Positions 16,969 through 26,505 of a stretch of 64,000 nucleotides of DNA are shown one piece after another. Origin of the DNA: Deferribacteraceae bacterium UBA6799. Its GTDB lineage: Bacteria > Chrysiogenota > Deferribacteres > Deferribacterales > Geovibrionaceae. A program made the position numbers and the translations under genes. The first letter of the stretch is position 1; each line of letters opens with the position of its first letter. The stretch lies in NCBI GenBank assembly GCA_002452335.1, contig DKFJ01000012.1, forward strand, positions 326,553-390,552, read 5' to 3'. The notes beneath the pieces are model-generated. The model was given only the letters and a program-made list of their open reading frames with translations, ran no database searches and had not been told where the DNA came from.

Positions 16969-18192
16969 GTGACTATCATAAAAATATTGTATAACCTCAT
17001 GGTCATCATGCTGATGCCTTTCATCATGCCTTTCGGCTATCTCTATGCTCTTAAAAGAGGAGAAGACAAAGATTTTTTTCAGCGGCTGGGGTTCATCACC
17101 CTGCCGGAGACGGACAGTCCGTCCATCTGGTTTCACTGCGCCAGCGTGGGCGAGGTGCGCAGCATAAAGTTAATCACAGACATGATGAAAAAGGATATAC
17201 CCGGACTGAAAGTGGTGGTCAGCACTACTTCCGCCACAGGGAAAGCCGAGGCTGAAAAGAGCATCGAACCCCACACGGCTTTTCTGCTGCCGCTGGAGAA
17301 CCCCATGGCAGTGGCGCACATCATCAGCTATCTGAACGTGAAAGCGCTCATCATCGTGGACACCGAACTGTGGCCCAACCTGATAATATCAGCGGCCAGA
17401 CACACCCGTCTGTTCCTGCTGAACGGCAGAATGTCCGATAAGAGCTTTAAAAGCTACAGGAGATACAGATTCCTCTTCGGCAGGATGCTCAGAAAATTTG
17501 AGCATATCTACACCAAAAGCGACGCCGATACGGAGAAATTCGCCGCCGTCACAGGAAACATCAATAACGTATCCACTCTGGGAAATATAAAATTTCAGAC
17601 AAGAAAACCCGCTCCCGAAAAGAATTTCTTCGCTTTTCTGGACGGTCTCTCCATATTTGCTGCCGCCAGCACCCACAGGGGTGAAGAGGAGACAGCGGTG
17701 AAAGCCTTCATCGAATCGGCCTCACAGGACAGGCTGGTCATAGCGCCCCGCCATAAAAACCGTATTCAGGAGGCGGTGGAGACAGCCAGATCGAACGGGC
17801 TGACCGTCAGCACACTGTCCGAAAACAGCCGTGAAACTCAGGTGATAGTGGTGGACAGATTCGGCACACTGGAGGAGCTCTATTCCATATCCGAAAAAAT
17901 CTTCGTGGGCGGTTCCATGAACGGCACCGGCGGTCATAACATTTATGAGGCGCTCCAGTTCCGCAGGCATGTTTGCGTGGGACATAATATGTCCAACTTC
18001 AGGGAGATTTTCGAACTGGCGTCTAAGTATCACACCGTAACAGTGGTAAAAAATTCAGCTGAAATGGCGTATTATCTCAGAAACGGCAATAACGGCGCTG
18101 ATTTTGACGGGCTTTTCGCTGAGATGGACAGCGCCCAGAACAATATTCTGAACACAGTGGGCGGGGTTATAAAAAGTGTATATCCTTCTTAG
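16969..18192 (+). CDS. waaA: 3-deoxy-D-manno-octulosonic acid transferase
   Basis: A 407-residue glycosyltransferase (GT30) that adds KDO to lipid IVA on the inner face of the inner membrane. It has an N-terminal membrane anchor (residues 2-24), then WFHCASVGEVRSI, VVVSTTSATGKAEAE, LIIVDTELWPNLI and the C-terminal nucleotide-sugar region FVGGSMNGTGGHNIYEALQFRRHVCVGHNMSNFREI. The start is GTG with a weak ribosome site. It overlaps the acyltransferase gene that follows. The enzyme implies an LPS outer membrane. Confidence 0.95.
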   Translation: MTIIKILYNLMVIMLMPFIMPFGYLYALKRGEDKDFFQRLGFITLPETDSPSIWFHCASVGEVRSIKLITDMMKKDIPGLKVVVSTTSATGKAEAEKSIEPHTAFLLPLENPMAVAHIISYLNVKALIIVDTELWPNLIISAARHTRLFLLNGRMSDKSFKSYRRYRFLFGRMLRKFEHIYTKSDADTEKFAAVTGNINNVSTLGNIKFQTRKPAPEKNFFAFLDGLSIFAAASTHRGEEETAVKAFIESASQDRLVIAPRHKNRIQEAVETARSNGLTVSTLSENSRETQVIVVDRFGTLEELYSISEKIFVGGSMNGTGGHNIYEALQFRRHVCVGHNMSNFREIFELASKYHTVTVVKNSAEMAYYLRNGNNGADFDGLFAEMDSAQNNILNTVGGVIKSVYPS

Positions 18193-19051
18193 ACTTGCCT
18201 ATTTCATATTCAACAGAATGTCCTTCCCGATGCTGCGCAGAACAGGTATGTTTTTGGGCAGTCTCTTTTATATCCTCAATAGAAAACGCAGAAAAGTCGC
18301 TGAAAAAAACTGCGAGATAATAGGCGTTGATGACATTAAAGCCGTTGCAAAAAGTTCATTCAAACACAGCTTCGCCACATATATAGAAGGATTTTACAGC
18401 CACCGTATTGACAAAAAATTCATCGACAGCATCGAAATAGTGAATCCGGAAAACCAGCCGCCAAAAGACAGCGAAGCCTACTTTTTTGTAAGCGGACACA
18501 TAGGCTGCTGGGAGCTGATCCCCATTATCGCCCCTATGGTAGCTGACAGAACAGGCGCCATCATAGCCAGACGGATAAAGAACAAAAGCGTTGATGATTT
18601 TCTGATGAAACAGCGCACCAGCGACAAAGTAATATACCTGCACCACAGAAACATCGCTGAAAAGATACCGGATATGCTGGAAGCCAAAATACCCGTGGGC
18701 GCCCTGCTGGATCACAGCGCAACCGTCAGAGACAGCATATTTGTACCCATGTTCGGCATGAACACCACGTTTATCAAAGGAATCCCCATGATAGCTGTCA
18801 GACGTGACGTACCCGTTCTGCCATCTTTTCTCATACGCACGGAAAAGAGTTTCAGGCTGATATTCTATCCCATGCTGTACCCGGACAAAACTCTAAAGCC
18901 AAAAGACAGAATATACGATCTGGCACTGAGGATAAACAAGATATACGAAGAAGTTATCAGACAGTATCCTGACCAGTGGTATCTGATCCACAAAAGATTC
19001 AAAAAGGTCATGGATGAAAACGGAAATCTGAATGAGGATTTCTACGCCTGA
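18176..19051 (+). CDS. Lipid A acyltransferase family protein (LpxL/HtrB-like)
   Basis: A 291-residue acyltransferase with an N-terminal hydrophobic segment and the catalytic HX4E motif (GHIGCWE, about residue 104), followed by RRIKNKSVDDFLMKQR and DHSATVRDSIFVPMFG, typical of the LpxL/LpxM family. It would add a secondary acyl chain to KDO-lipid A, in keeping with its overlap of 17 bases with waaA. The start is GTG. Whether the chain is lauroyl or another length cannot be read from sequence. Confidence 0.9.
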   Translation: MYILLRLAYFIFNRMSFPMLRRTGMFLGSLFYILNRKRRKVAEKNCEIIGVDDIKAVAKSSFKHSFATYIEGFYSHRIDKKFIDSIEIVNPENQPPKDSEAYFFVSGHIGCWELIPIIAPMVADRTGAIIARRIKNKSVDDFLMKQRTSDKVIYLHHRNIAEKIPDMLEAKIPVGALLDHSATVRDSIFVPMFGMNTTFIKGIPMIAVRRDVPVLPSFLIRTEKSFRLIFYPMLYPDKTLKPKDRIYDLALRINKIYEEVIRQYPDQWYLIHKRFKKVMDENGNLNEDFYA

Positions 19052-19064
19052 GCCTGATTATCCG

Positions 19065-19220
19065 CTATTTTTTTCTCATTCTGCCGAAAATCACCACCAG
19101 AACGATAAAAACAATTATCCCCGCAATGACAAGCACTTTATCCATACTGAGGGTCTGATCCTGCATGTGTCTGCTGGCAGCCTGATATCTGTCCACGGCG
19201 GTAACTGCCTCGAATAACAT
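19065..19220 (-). CDS. 51-residue single-helix membrane protein
   Basis: A small protein: an amphipathic N-terminus (MLFEAVTAVDRYQAASRHMQDQ), then one strong membrane helix (about residues 29-46, VLVIAGIIVFIVLVVIFG) and a basic tail RMRKK. A near-perfect ribosome site, AAGGAGG, lies 6-7 bases before the ATG, which argues that it is real. It lies in the gap between lpxL-like and argD on the opposite strand. No family is recognised; it could be a small membrane regulator or a stabiliser of a larger complex. Confidence 0.7.
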   Translation of the reverse strand: MLFEAVTAVDRYQAASRHMQDQTLSMDKVLVIAGIIVFIVLVVIFGRMRKK

Positions 19221-19356
19221 CCGGCACCTCCTTAAGTGATATTCATCATAATATTGTAACCTGACAAAAATCAACCTGAAAAACCTTGAATTTACAAGTG
19301 AAATGTGCTTTTAATATTGTTTCCCTCAAACCTGAATAATTTAAAGAAGGTAGCAA

Positions 19357-20529
19357 ATGTCCGCAATTTTTAAAAACTACGCCAGGTATCCCCTGACCTT
19401 CGTGAAAGGCGAAGGAGCAAGGCTTACCGACGACACAGGCAGGGTTTTTCTGGATTTCGGATGCGGCATCTCCGTGGTGAACCTCGGACACTGCCACCCG
19501 AAAGTCACAGAAGCTATCCAGAAACAGGCTGAAACACTCATCCACACATCCAATCTGTACCACATCCCCGTACAGGAACAGCTGGCGGACAGGCTGAGCC
19601 GATGCGGTTTCGGGGGTGACGTTTTCTTCTGCAACTCCGGCATGGAGGCCAACGAGGCCGCCCTTAAGCTGGCCAGAATATACGGCAACAAAAAATATGA
19701 CGGCAAAAGGCTGAGAGTAATCACTTTCGAAAACTCTTTCCACGGACGTTCATTCATGACGCTGTCTGCCACAGGACAGGACAAGATAAAGAAAGGATAT
19801 GAGCCGGTGGCGGATTTCTTTACTCATATTCAGATGAACGACTTTGCCGGTTTCGTGAACGAAGCAAAAAAAGGCGACGTGATCGCCCTGATGATAGAAG
19901 CGGTGCAGGGAGAGGGAGGACTCGCTCCCATAGACAGAGAGTTTCTGGTGAACGCCTCCGACTACTGCGCCAAAAACGACATACTGCTGATAATGGACGA
20001 GATCCAGACAGGTTTCGGCAGAACGGGCGATATCTTCGCCTATAAACACTTCGGCGTGACTCCCGATATCATCACCCTGGCGAAGGGCATAGCCAACGGC
20101 GTGCCTATGGGCGCCATGATGGCGAGACCTGATATAGCCGAATATATGTCCGCCGGCACCCACGGAACCACTTTCGGAGGAAACTATCTGGCATGCGCGG
20201 CCGCTATGGCTGTTCTGGATGTAATGACCGAAAGAGGCTTCATGCAGGAAGTGCGTGAGAAGGGCGACTATTTCAAAACCCGTATGGAAGAGATATTCTA
20301 CCAGACAGAAGTTACTGTGCTGGGCATCGGAATGATGACAGGCATCAAAGTTCCCGGCAAACAAAAAGACTTTATTAACAAAGCGATAGAGAACGGACTG
20401 CTGACAGTCCCGGCAGGAAATGACGTGATAAGGATATATCCGCCGCTGACTGCCTCTTATGAAGAGCTCGACGAGGGTCTCGGACTTTTGGAAAAGACCG
20501 CCAGAGAGCTTGAGATCGGAGGTTTTTAA
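19357..20529 (+). CDS. argD: Acetylornithine aminotransferase
   Basis: A 390-residue class III PLP aminotransferase that converts N-acetylglutamate semialdehyde to N-acetylornithine in arginine synthesis. Clear motifs: [56 protein letters not shown] and the PLP lysine in [15 protein letters not shown]. The context (argF and argG follow) supports the arginine role over other class III reactions. Good spacing to AAGAAGG upstream of ATG. Confidence 0.96.
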   Translation: MSAIFKNYARYPLTFVKGEGARLTDDTGRVFLDFGCGISVVNLGHCHPKVTEAIQKQAETLIHTSNLYHIPVQEQLADRLSRCGFGGDVFFCNSGMEANEAALKLARIYGNKKYDGKRLRVITFENSFHGRSFMTLSATGQDKIKKGYEPVADFFTHIQMNDFAGFVNEAKKGDVIALMIEAVQGEGGLAPIDREFLVNASDYCAKNDILLIMDEIQTGFGRTGDIFAYKHFGVTPDIITLAKGIANGVPMGAMMARPDIAEYMSAGTHGTTFGGNYLACAAAMAVLDVMTERGFMQEVREKGDYFKTRMEEIFYQTEVTVLGIGMMTGIKVPGKQKDFINKAIENGLLTVPAGNDVIRIYPPLTASYEELDEGLGLLEKTARELEIGGF

Positions 20530-20530
20530 G

Positions 20531-21451
20531 TTGAAAAGAGATTTTCTGACACTGAGAGACTGGAGCTCTGACGAGCTCAAAGAGATGATACAGACAGCCG
20601 TCAGGCTGAAGGCTGAAAACAGGAACAATGTCCGCCACCATCACCTTGAGGGTAAAAAGCTGGCGATGATATTTGAAAAGCCGTCCACCAGAACAAGGGT
20701 ATCCTTCGAGGTGGGCATGTATGAGCTGGGCGGATATCCGCTCTATCTCAGCGCAAACGACATACAGCTCGGACGGGGCGAAACTGTGAAAGACACAGCG
20801 AGAACACTGTCCAGATATGTGGACGGAATCATGATACGCACCAAAGGTCACGAGATCATAGAGGAACTGGCGCAGTATGCTTCAGTGCCTGTTATCAACG
20901 GTCTCACAGACGATTTTCACCCCTGTCAGGTGATGGCTGATCTCCAGACCATCTATGAATACAAGGGAAACTATGATGTGAAGGTCGCTTTCATAGGCGA
21001 CGGAAACAACATGGCGCAGTCATGGCTCTATGGAGCGGCTAAGTTCGGCATAGACATCAGCGTTGCATCCCCCGAGGGCTATGAGTGCAAAGCGCAGGTG
21101 GTGAAAGAGGCGAAGGAAGCAGCAAAAGCCACAGGAGCTAAAATAGAGCTGGTGCGTGACCCTTATGACGCTGTTAAGGACGCGGATTTCATCTATACTG
21201 ACGTATGGGCGAGCATGGGTCAGGAAGCGGAAAAAGAGGCGCGCAAAAAGATCTTTAAAGATTATCAGGTGAACGCCGCCCTGATGAAGGCGACAGGAAG
21301 AGACACTCTCTTCATGCACTGTCTGCCGGCATATATGGGGCTGGAGGTCACTGAGGATGTATATGAGAGCAAAGCGTCCATAGTCTGGGACGAGGCGGAA
21401 AACCGTCTCCACGCTCAGAAGGCAGTTATGCTCAAGGTGATGGGAAACTGA
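20531..21451 (+). CDS. argF: Ornithine carbamoyltransferase
   Basis: A 306-residue enzyme that makes citrulline from ornithine and carbamoyl phosphate. The carbamoyl-phosphate motif (KPSTRTRVSF) and the ornithine motif (FMHCLPAYMG) are both intact. I start at TTG 20531 because GGAGG lies nine bases upstream and the conserved N-terminus KRDFLTLRDW follows; the frame is open further back into argD, which is not real coding. It is one base after the argD stop, so the genes are cotranscribed. Confidence 0.95.
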   Translation: MKRDFLTLRDWSSDELKEMIQTAVRLKAENRNNVRHHHLEGKKLAMIFEKPSTRTRVSFEVGMYELGGYPLYLSANDIQLGRGETVKDTARTLSRYVDGIMIRTKGHEIIEELAQYASVPVINGLTDDFHPCQVMADLQTIYEYKGNYDVKVAFIGDGNNMAQSWLYGAAKFGIDISVASPEGYECKAQVVKEAKEAAKATGAKIELVRDPYDAVKDADFIYTDVWASMGQEAEKEARKKIFKDYQVNAALMKATGRDTLFMHCLPAYMGLEVTEDVYESKASIVWDEAENRLHAQKAVMLKVMGN

Positions 21452-21556
21452 AGTTTCTTTGAATAAAAGTAAAAGATTGCTTCGCTACGCCCAAACGACG
21501 CAACAAGCAGTATGATACGATATAAAATACTATAATTAATACTTCGGAGGATCAAA

Positions 21557-22768
21557 ATGGCAAAAGACAAAGTGGTTCTTGCCTATTCCGGCGGTCTCGA
21601 TACTTCAGTCATTCTGAAATGGCTTCAGCTTAAAGGTTATGACGTGGTGGCATATGTTGCCGACCTCGGACAGCTTCCCGATGTGGAAGCGATAAAAGAG
21701 AAAGCTATGAAATCAGGCGCTGTAGATTTCTACGCTCTCGATCTGAAAGAGGAATTCGTTAAGGATTTCGTATTCGAGGCTGTTAAGTTCAACGCCGTAT
21801 ACGAAGGACGCTATCTGCTCGGCACATCTCTCGCCAGACCCATCATAGCAAAGGGAATGGTTGAGGTAGCCGCTAAAACAGGCGCTAAATTCCTCGCCCA
21901 CGGCGCCACAGGAAAAGGAAACGATCAGGTGCGCTTCGAGCTGACAGCCGCCGCTCTGAACCCCGAACTGAAAACAATCGTTCCGTGGAGAGAGCCTGAG
22001 TTCTTTAACGTGATCAAAGGACGTAAAGAGGCTATGGATTTCGCGAAAGAGCACGGCATCCCCGTTAAGGCGACAGCCGACCAGCCCTGGAGCTCTGACG
22101 ACAACCTGATGCACATCAGCTTCGAGGCGGGAATACTGGAAGACCCGGCAAACAGACCCCCCGCTGAGATGTTCGAATATACAACCGATCCTAAAAAAGC
22201 GCCCGATGAGGCTGAGATCATCGAGATCAAATTCGAAAAGGGCGAAGCTGTTAAACTGAACGGAAAAAAATACAGCCCGGCGGCTATGCTGGCTGAGCTG
22301 AATAAAATAGGCGGTAAACACGGCATCGGACGTATCGACATGGTGGAGAGCAGATATGTGGGCATGAAGTCCAGAGGTGTTTACGAGACACCCGGAGGAA
22401 CTATACTGCACGCCGCTCACCGCGACCTTGAGGCGCTCACTCTGGACGGAGGCACTATCAACCTGAAAGAGACTCTGATGCCCAGATTCGCTTCTCTGGT
22501 TTATGCCGGATACTGGTACTGCCCCGAGATGGAGTGTCTGAAAGCTCTGCTGGAAAAATCACAGGAATATGTGACAGGAAAAGTCAGACTGGAGCTCTAT
22601 AAAGGCAACGTAACATGTATCGGCAGGGAATCTAAGTATTCTCTTTACAACCAGCTTGTGGTATCTATGGAAGATGATGCCGGCGCATACAACCAGACAG
22701 ACGCTGCGGGATTTATCAAACTGCACGCTCTGCCTCTTAAGGCGCACGCTGCCAGAGCGAAAAAATAA
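21557..22768 (+). CDS. argG: Argininosuccinate synthase
   Basis: A 403-residue ATP-dependent enzyme that joins citrulline and aspartate. The N-terminal PP-loop (LAYSGGLDTSVI), the GATGKGNDQVRFE segment and EGGxxx-type conserved C-terminal parts (ESRYVGMKSRGVYETPGGTIL) are present at normal length. GGAGG precedes the ATG. A gap of about 100 bases after argF contains a TATAAT-like box (about 21530-21537) and could hold a second promoter. argH is not in the window. Confidence 0.97.
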   Translation: MAKDKVVLAYSGGLDTSVILKWLQLKGYDVVAYVADLGQLPDVEAIKEKAMKSGAVDFYALDLKEEFVKDFVFEAVKFNAVYEGRYLLGTSLARPIIAKGMVEVAAKTGAKFLAHGATGKGNDQVRFELTAAALNPELKTIVPWREPEFFNVIKGRKEAMDFAKEHGIPVKATADQPWSSDDNLMHISFEAGILEDPANRPPAEMFEYTTDPKKAPDEAEIIEIKFEKGEAVKLNGKKYSPAAMLAELNKIGGKHGIGRIDMVESRYVGMKSRGVYETPGGTILHAAHRDLEALTLDGGTINLKETLMPRFASLVYAGYWYCPEMECLKALLEKSQEYVTGKVRLELYKGNVTCIGRESKYSLYNQLVVSMEDDAGAYNQTDAAGFIKLHALPLKAHAARAKK

Positions 22769-22781
22769 CGGAGAATGATTA

Positions 22782-23651
22782 ATGTATTTTCAGGATGTTA
22801 TACTGAATCTTCAGAGATTTTGGGCGGATAAAGGCTGTATAGTCTATCAGCCCTACGACATAGAGGTTGGAGCGGGAACTTTCAACCCCGCCACATTCTT
22901 ACGCTGTCTCGGTCCCGAGCCGTGGAATGTTTGCTATGTCGAGCCCAGCAGAAGACCCACTGACGGACGCTATGGCGAAAACCCCAACAGGCTTCAGCAC
23001 TATTACCAGTTTCAGGTGATATTAAAGCCGTCACCCTCCGACATTCAGGAGCTCTATCTGGAGAGTCTGAAACAGCTCGGCATAGACAAGACAGAGCACG
23101 ACATCCGCTTTGTCGAGGACGACTGGGAATCACCCACTCTGGGCGCATGGGGTCTGGGCTGGGAAGTATGGCTGGACGGGATGGAAATCACCCAGTTCAC
23201 ATACTTTCAGCAGGCGGGCGGTATCGACCTGAAACCTGTTTCAGGAGAGATCACCTACGGTCTGGAGCGCATCACCATGTATCTTCAGGGTGTTGAGTCA
23301 GTATATGACATCAAATGGAATGACAAAATAACATACAGAGATGTTTACCACGCTAACGAGGTGCAGTATTCCGCTCACAACTTCGAACATGCCGACACAG
23401 ACATGCTGTTCAAGCTGTTCGATATGTATGAGAAGGAGTGCGTTCACATAAACGAGAAGGGGCTTCCCCTGCCCGCTTATGACTATTGTCTGAAATGCAG
23501 CCACACTTTCAACCTGCTGGACGCCAGAAGCGCCATTTCGGTTACAGAGAGAACAGGCTACATAGCCAGAGTGCGCAACCTCGCCAAGCTGTGCGCCGAA
23601 AACTATCTGAAACACAGAGAAGAGCTGGGGTTTCCCCTGCTCAACAGATAA
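22782..23651 (+). CDS. glyQ: Glycyl-tRNA synthetase alpha subunit
   Basis: A 289-residue subunit of the bacterial alpha2beta2 glycyl-tRNA synthetase. Very conserved runs are seen: [50 protein letters not shown] and the glycine/ATP segments [22 protein letters not shown]. It starts 13 bases after argG, so it joins the arginine run. The beta subunit gene (glyS), which often follows, is absent here; a strong terminator ends the operon right after glyQ. Confidence 0.97.
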   Translation: MYFQDVILNLQRFWADKGCIVYQPYDIEVGAGTFNPATFLRCLGPEPWNVCYVEPSRRPTDGRYGENPNRLQHYYQFQVILKPSPSDIQELYLESLKQLGIDKTEHDIRFVEDDWESPTLGAWGLGWEVWLDGMEITQFTYFQQAGGIDLKPVSGEITYGLERITMYLQGVESVYDIKWNDKITYRDVYHANEVQYSAHNFEHADTDMLFKLFDMYEKECVHINEKGLPLPAYDYCLKCSHTFNLLDARSAISVTERTGYIARVRNLAKLCAENYLKHREELGFPLLNR

Positions 23652-23655
23652 TATT

Positions 23656-23688
23656 AAGCCCCGCCTGAACAGCGGGGCTTTTTTTTGA
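23656..23688 (+). terminator. argDFG-glyQ operon terminator
   Basis: AAGCCCCGC and GCGGGGCTT form a nine-pair stem with a short loop and eight following Ts, directly after the glyQ stop. Confidence 0.93.
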
Positions 23689-23760
23689 CATTGAATTAGC
23701 CTTCTTAATGGCATCCCCGTTAATCTTACTTTTAGCCCCCAGTTTCTGCTATTTTCTTAG

Positions 23761-23795
23761 AGAGTCATCAGGAGGAAACCTGAAAGCCTGACTCT
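23761..23795. other. Structured hairpin between glyQ and a lipoprotein gene
   Basis: AGAGTCA pairs with TGACTCT, and inside it TCAGG pairs with CCTGA, giving an interrupted hairpin without a clear T run. It lies about 30 bases past the end of the minus-strand lipoprotein gene. It could be a weak terminator or a processing site. I could not match it to a known riboswitch class. Confidence 0.4.
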
Positions 23796-23820
23796 TTCGT
23801 CGACGTATCCTCAGACGATG

Positions 23821-24204
23821 CTAACAGCCGAAGGCGCAGTTATTGTTTTCATAAACTGAGCTGAGATCCATGGGGGTTCCTATCAGTATCACATCGGAAT
23901 ATACTCTGGAGCCGTATTTTATTTTGATGACAGATTTTCCTTTATCCTCGCTGTAAACAACGGCTATACCGGTTACCGGATCGCCGGAACTGTTAACGGT
24001 GTAGATATTATATTCTAAGCCCAGAGTGCTGCTGTTCACGGATGCTTTTCCTGTGCGGTCGGTGGTTACGATAACCTTCGAGCCGGAATATGTGGCTGTG
24101 GAATCAGTATATTCATATGAATCAGCCTTAACGGCCGAGTCTTCTTTTCCGCATCCAGAAACCATAAGGACGAGACAGACAATCAGGATATAAAAGGAAC
24201 GCAT
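23821..24204 (-). CDS. Small lipoprotein of unknown function
   Basis: A 127-residue lipoprotein: signal peptide MRSFYILIVCLVLMVSGC with lipobox LMVSGC, then a mostly beta-strand domain (TATYSGSKVIVTTDRTGKASVNS, TLGLEYNIYTVNSSGDPVTGIAVVYS) and a C-terminal cysteine pair (NNNCAFGC). AGGAGGTGACTG precedes the ATG. Charged residues after the lipid cysteine (GKEDS) suggest outer or inner membrane retention cannot be told from the +2 rule with confidence. No family is recognised. Confidence 0.75.
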   Translation of the reverse strand: MRSFYILIVCLVLMVSGCGKEDSAVKADSYEYTDSTATYSGSKVIVTTDRTGKASVNSSTLGLEYNIYTVNSSGDPVTGIAVVYSEDKGKSVIKIKYGSRVYSDVILIGTPMDLSSVYENNNCAFGC

Positions 24205-24316
24205 CAGTCACCTCCTTTTATACTTTAGCCTATCATCACAGTTTCATCTACTACCCGAACGTGTAGCGTCCCTTTATTATAAATTATTTATGCATATTAC
24301 TAAAAAGATGAAAAGA

Positions 24317-24345
24317 GCGCAGGTTCTTATGGAAAGAGCCTGCGC
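24317..24345 (-). terminator. Terminator after the DUF1566 lipoprotein
   Basis: GCGCAGG and CCTGCGC form the base of a stem that extends through TCTT/AAGA; on the minus strand a T-rich stretch (CTCTTTTCATCTTTTT) follows. Confidence 0.8.
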
Positions 24346-24355
24346 ATAATATGAA

Positions 24356-25576
24356 TTATTCGGAGAATCCGCCTCTCACACAACGGAATGAACGACTTAA
24401 ACCTGAGAATCTGGTATCTGTCTGCCAGGTACCATTACTCATATCGATATCCCATGCGTCTATAGTTGAAAATGGAGTAACGGTGGATGTCCAGTGGAGG
24501 TCTTCTGCGGCTCTGGCATGTGTAAAAACAGCCGTATCATAAGCGGGGTTATAGTGACCCAAGTCCACAATAGTCAAAAGCTCACGGACATTCGGCACAC
24601 GCCAGTCTGTATATCCACCCAGAGTCAGAACCGAGCATGCCGCTATAGCGTCAGTCTGCGTCTCCGTTCCGGGGTCAACATCATCCTCCCACTGAAGCCC
24701 TGTATTATTGTCCGTCACAATATCATATGTCAGGTCTCTGGTGTATGATGGCGCGGGTAAAGTATCTCCTCTGACACATACCGCATAGTTGGTATTTGCT
24801 GGCGCATCCGTAAATAGTGTCGGACCGCCCAGCTCCATTATCCACATATCTGTACCGGTATTCTGATCGGTGGTGGATGTCCAGTAGTCTTGCGAAAGGC
24901 TGATGTTGCTAAAAACGCTGAAGACAGCGCTGTTGAATTTGCTGAAATCTATTATGGACGTCATCTCGTCAATGCCAGGCAGTCGCCAGTCGCTGTATCC
25001 GCCCAAAGTGAGCGCTGCACAGTCCGCTACTGCCGCGGCATATGTTTTAAGTGCCGGAGCGGCGTCATCCTGCCACATAAGCCTGTTTACATTGTCTGTC
25101 ACTATTCCGTCTGAGCTTCTGGTAAAAGACGGCTCAGCACCCATCTGATATTCCCCGTCCTGCCCTGTTCCGGCGCAGTCTGTCTCGGCGCCTGAGTTGT
25201 CATAGCATTTATCATGACCGGTCTTTGTGATGACCCAGGGATAGACGCTGACGCTGAATGTATGCGAATCCGTTGTGATTCCATCAGACACTGATATTGT
25301 TATGCCGGTATAGTTTCCGGTAACCGCTGTGCCGGATAAGACACCCGTTGCGGCGTCTATGCTCAACCATGCCGGATTGCCTGATATGGAATATACCAAA
25401 CCGCCTCTTCCGGAGCTGATCACAGCAGGACTATAGCTGAAATCGCCGGATCTCACATATGCGTTTGCGGGGTAGCTGACATCGACATCGTCGACCGTAG
25501 CTCCTCCGCCTCCGCCGCCTCCGCAGCCATAAACAGCCGCCGCGGCAAGGAATAATATCACCCGTAAGAACCTCAT
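24356..25576 (-). CDS. Lipoprotein with Ig-like and twin DUF1566 domains
   Basis: A 406-residue lipoprotein. The lipobox cysteine is followed by a run of seven glycines (YGCGGGGGGG). Residues 35-115 look like a putative Ig/cadherin-like domain (YSISGNPAWLSIDAATGVLSGTAV). Two DUF1566 (Lcl C-terminal-like) repeats follow: the first has VTDNVNRLMWQDD, GGYSDWRLPGIDEM, WTSTT and CVRG, the second VTDNNTGLQWEDD, GGYTDWRVPNVREL, WTSTV and CVRG. DUF1566 is common in Geobacter- and Desulfo-type surface proteins; the function is unknown, perhaps binding or adhesion. Regulated by an unusual promoter with two dyads. Confidence 0.85.
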   Translation of the reverse strand: MRFLRVILFLAAAAVYGCGGGGGGGATVDDVDVSYPANAYVRSGDFSYSPAVISSGRGGLVYSISGNPAWLSIDAATGVLSGTAVTGNYTGITISVSDGITTDSHTFSVSVYPWVITKTGHDKCYDNSGAETDCAGTGQDGEYQMGAEPSFTRSSDGIVTDNVNRLMWQDDAAPALKTYAAAVADCAALTLGGYSDWRLPGIDEMTSIIDFSKFNSAVFSVFSNISLSQDYWTSTTDQNTGTDMWIMELGGPTLFTDAPANTNYAVCVRGDTLPAPSYTRDLTYDIVTDNNTGLQWEDDVDPGTETQTDAIAACSVLTLGGYTDWRVPNVRELLTIVDLGHYNPAYDTAVFTHARAAEDLHWTSTVTPFSTIDAWDIDMSNGTWQTDTRFSGLSRSFRCVRGGFSE

Positions 25577-25621
25577 AAATTTCCTCCATTAAATAATTGA
25601 ATCATAAATAATCACTATCTG

Positions 25622-25704
25622 AATATTCCCACGTCATAATTAGTTTGTCAAACAACACTGGTGGTATTTATACCATTCTATCAATGTGTTATGGTATTTT
25701 TACC
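25622..25704 (-). promoter_or_regulatory. Promoter with two GGTA-N4-TACC dyads
   Basis: On the minus strand, TTGACA (25646-25651) has GAATAT 17 bases downstream. Upstream lie two near-identical palindromes, GGTATTTATACC (25663-25674) and GGTATTTTTACC (25693-25704), centred 30 bp apart, about three helical turns, at roughly -50 and -80. This is the layout of an activator binding pair driving the DUF1566 lipoprotein gene. Confidence 0.5.
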
Positions 25705-25775
25705 AATCAGGGAAATATCTGGTTATGTTTAATGATTTATAAGAAATGATGATCTGACAGGTTTTTTCACATAAA

Positions 25776-25803
25776 AAAAACCGGACATCTCTGTCCGGTT
25801 TAT
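25776..25803 (-). terminator. Terminator of the RRM gene
   Basis: AAACCGGACA and TGTCCGGTTT form a ten-pair stem; the minus strand continues with a long T run. Confidence 0.9.
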
Positions 25804-25846
25804 TTCTTTCAAATAGCTGACAAACTATGCTGTCAGAGTGAAGATG

Positions 25847-26119
25847 TTAGTATCTTCTTGAATTTCCACGGTCGTTTGTTTTAGGTTTTGCCTCGTTTAC
25901 AGTGAGGTTTCTGCCGTCACACTCTGTACCGTTGAGTTTTTCGATTGCTGACTGAGCCTGTGTGCTGTCAGACATTTCGACAAAGCCGAAGCCTTTTGAG
26001 CGGCCTGTGTCTCTGTCAGTTACTATTCTGGCAGAATCCACCTCGCCGATTTTGTTAAACATTGAAAAAATGTCTTCTTCTCTTGTTGAGAAACTCAGGT
26101 TGCCTACATAAATGTTCAT
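25847..26119 (-). CDS. RRM-domain RNA-binding protein
   Basis: A 90-residue protein made of one RNA-recognition motif: RNP2 (NIYVGNLSF) at the N-terminus and RNP1 (RSKGFGFVEM) at about residue 40, with a basic tail KPKTNDRGNSRRY. The ATG at 26119 is preceded by GGAG nine bases upstream, so the longer frame from 26302 is not used. Such small RRM proteins are frequent in cyanobacteria and in some anaerobes and are linked to cold or RNA metabolism. Transcript leader is long (over 150 bases of AT-rich DNA), which may allow temperature or self-regulation (inference). Confidence 0.93.
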   Translation of the reverse strand: MNIYVGNLSFSTREEDIFSMFNKIGEVDSARIVTDRDTGRSKGFGFVEMSDSTQAQSAIEKLNGTECDGRNLTVNEAKPKTNDRGNSRRY

Positions 26120-26495
26120 ATTATGCTCCATAAAATTTTTTTTTGTCAAAACAGATCTGATAAGTAAGGAATTTGATACAAACAAGTGGAATGGGGTTTT
26201 AACCTTTTTCTGAAGCATGAACGGAAACAAATTTATGTGGCGTATATTGAAATGATCAATTGATAGGCTTAGTAAACTGCCGGAAATGATTCGTAAATCC
26301 AATTTAATTTAGTAACAACTTTTCAAACTTGCATCAAGTATTGAATGACTTCATTCACCATACGCTTATTAAACAATATAGCAAGAACTATTTTTTATTT
26401 TTAGAAAAATAGCAATAAATTACCGGCTGAATATCTGATATTCACTATTAGTATGAGTGGATTGACGACAAACGGGCACGAATGATATTTTCTTC
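26120..26495. other. AT-rich region upstream of the RRM gene
   Basis: About 375 bases with no supported gene. It must carry the RRM gene promoter and a long leader. I see no conserved RNA structure and no terminator until 26506. Confidence 0.45.
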
Positions 26496-26505
26496 AGTCA
26501 TTAAA

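Noticed and set aside
21452..21556. Fifth copy of the palindromic repeat
   Set aside because: AGATTGCTTCGCTACGCC only faintly resembles an arm and has no pairing partner.
23740..23830. Possible c-di-GMP (GEMM) riboswitch
   Set aside because: GGAGGAAACC resembles part of it, but the conserved GGGCAAACC and GGACGCAAAGCC blocks are absent; only a simple hairpin is supported.
26120..26302. Longer start of the RRM gene
   Set aside because: The extra 61 residues are not RRM-like, while GGAG sits right before the conserved NIYVGNL start.
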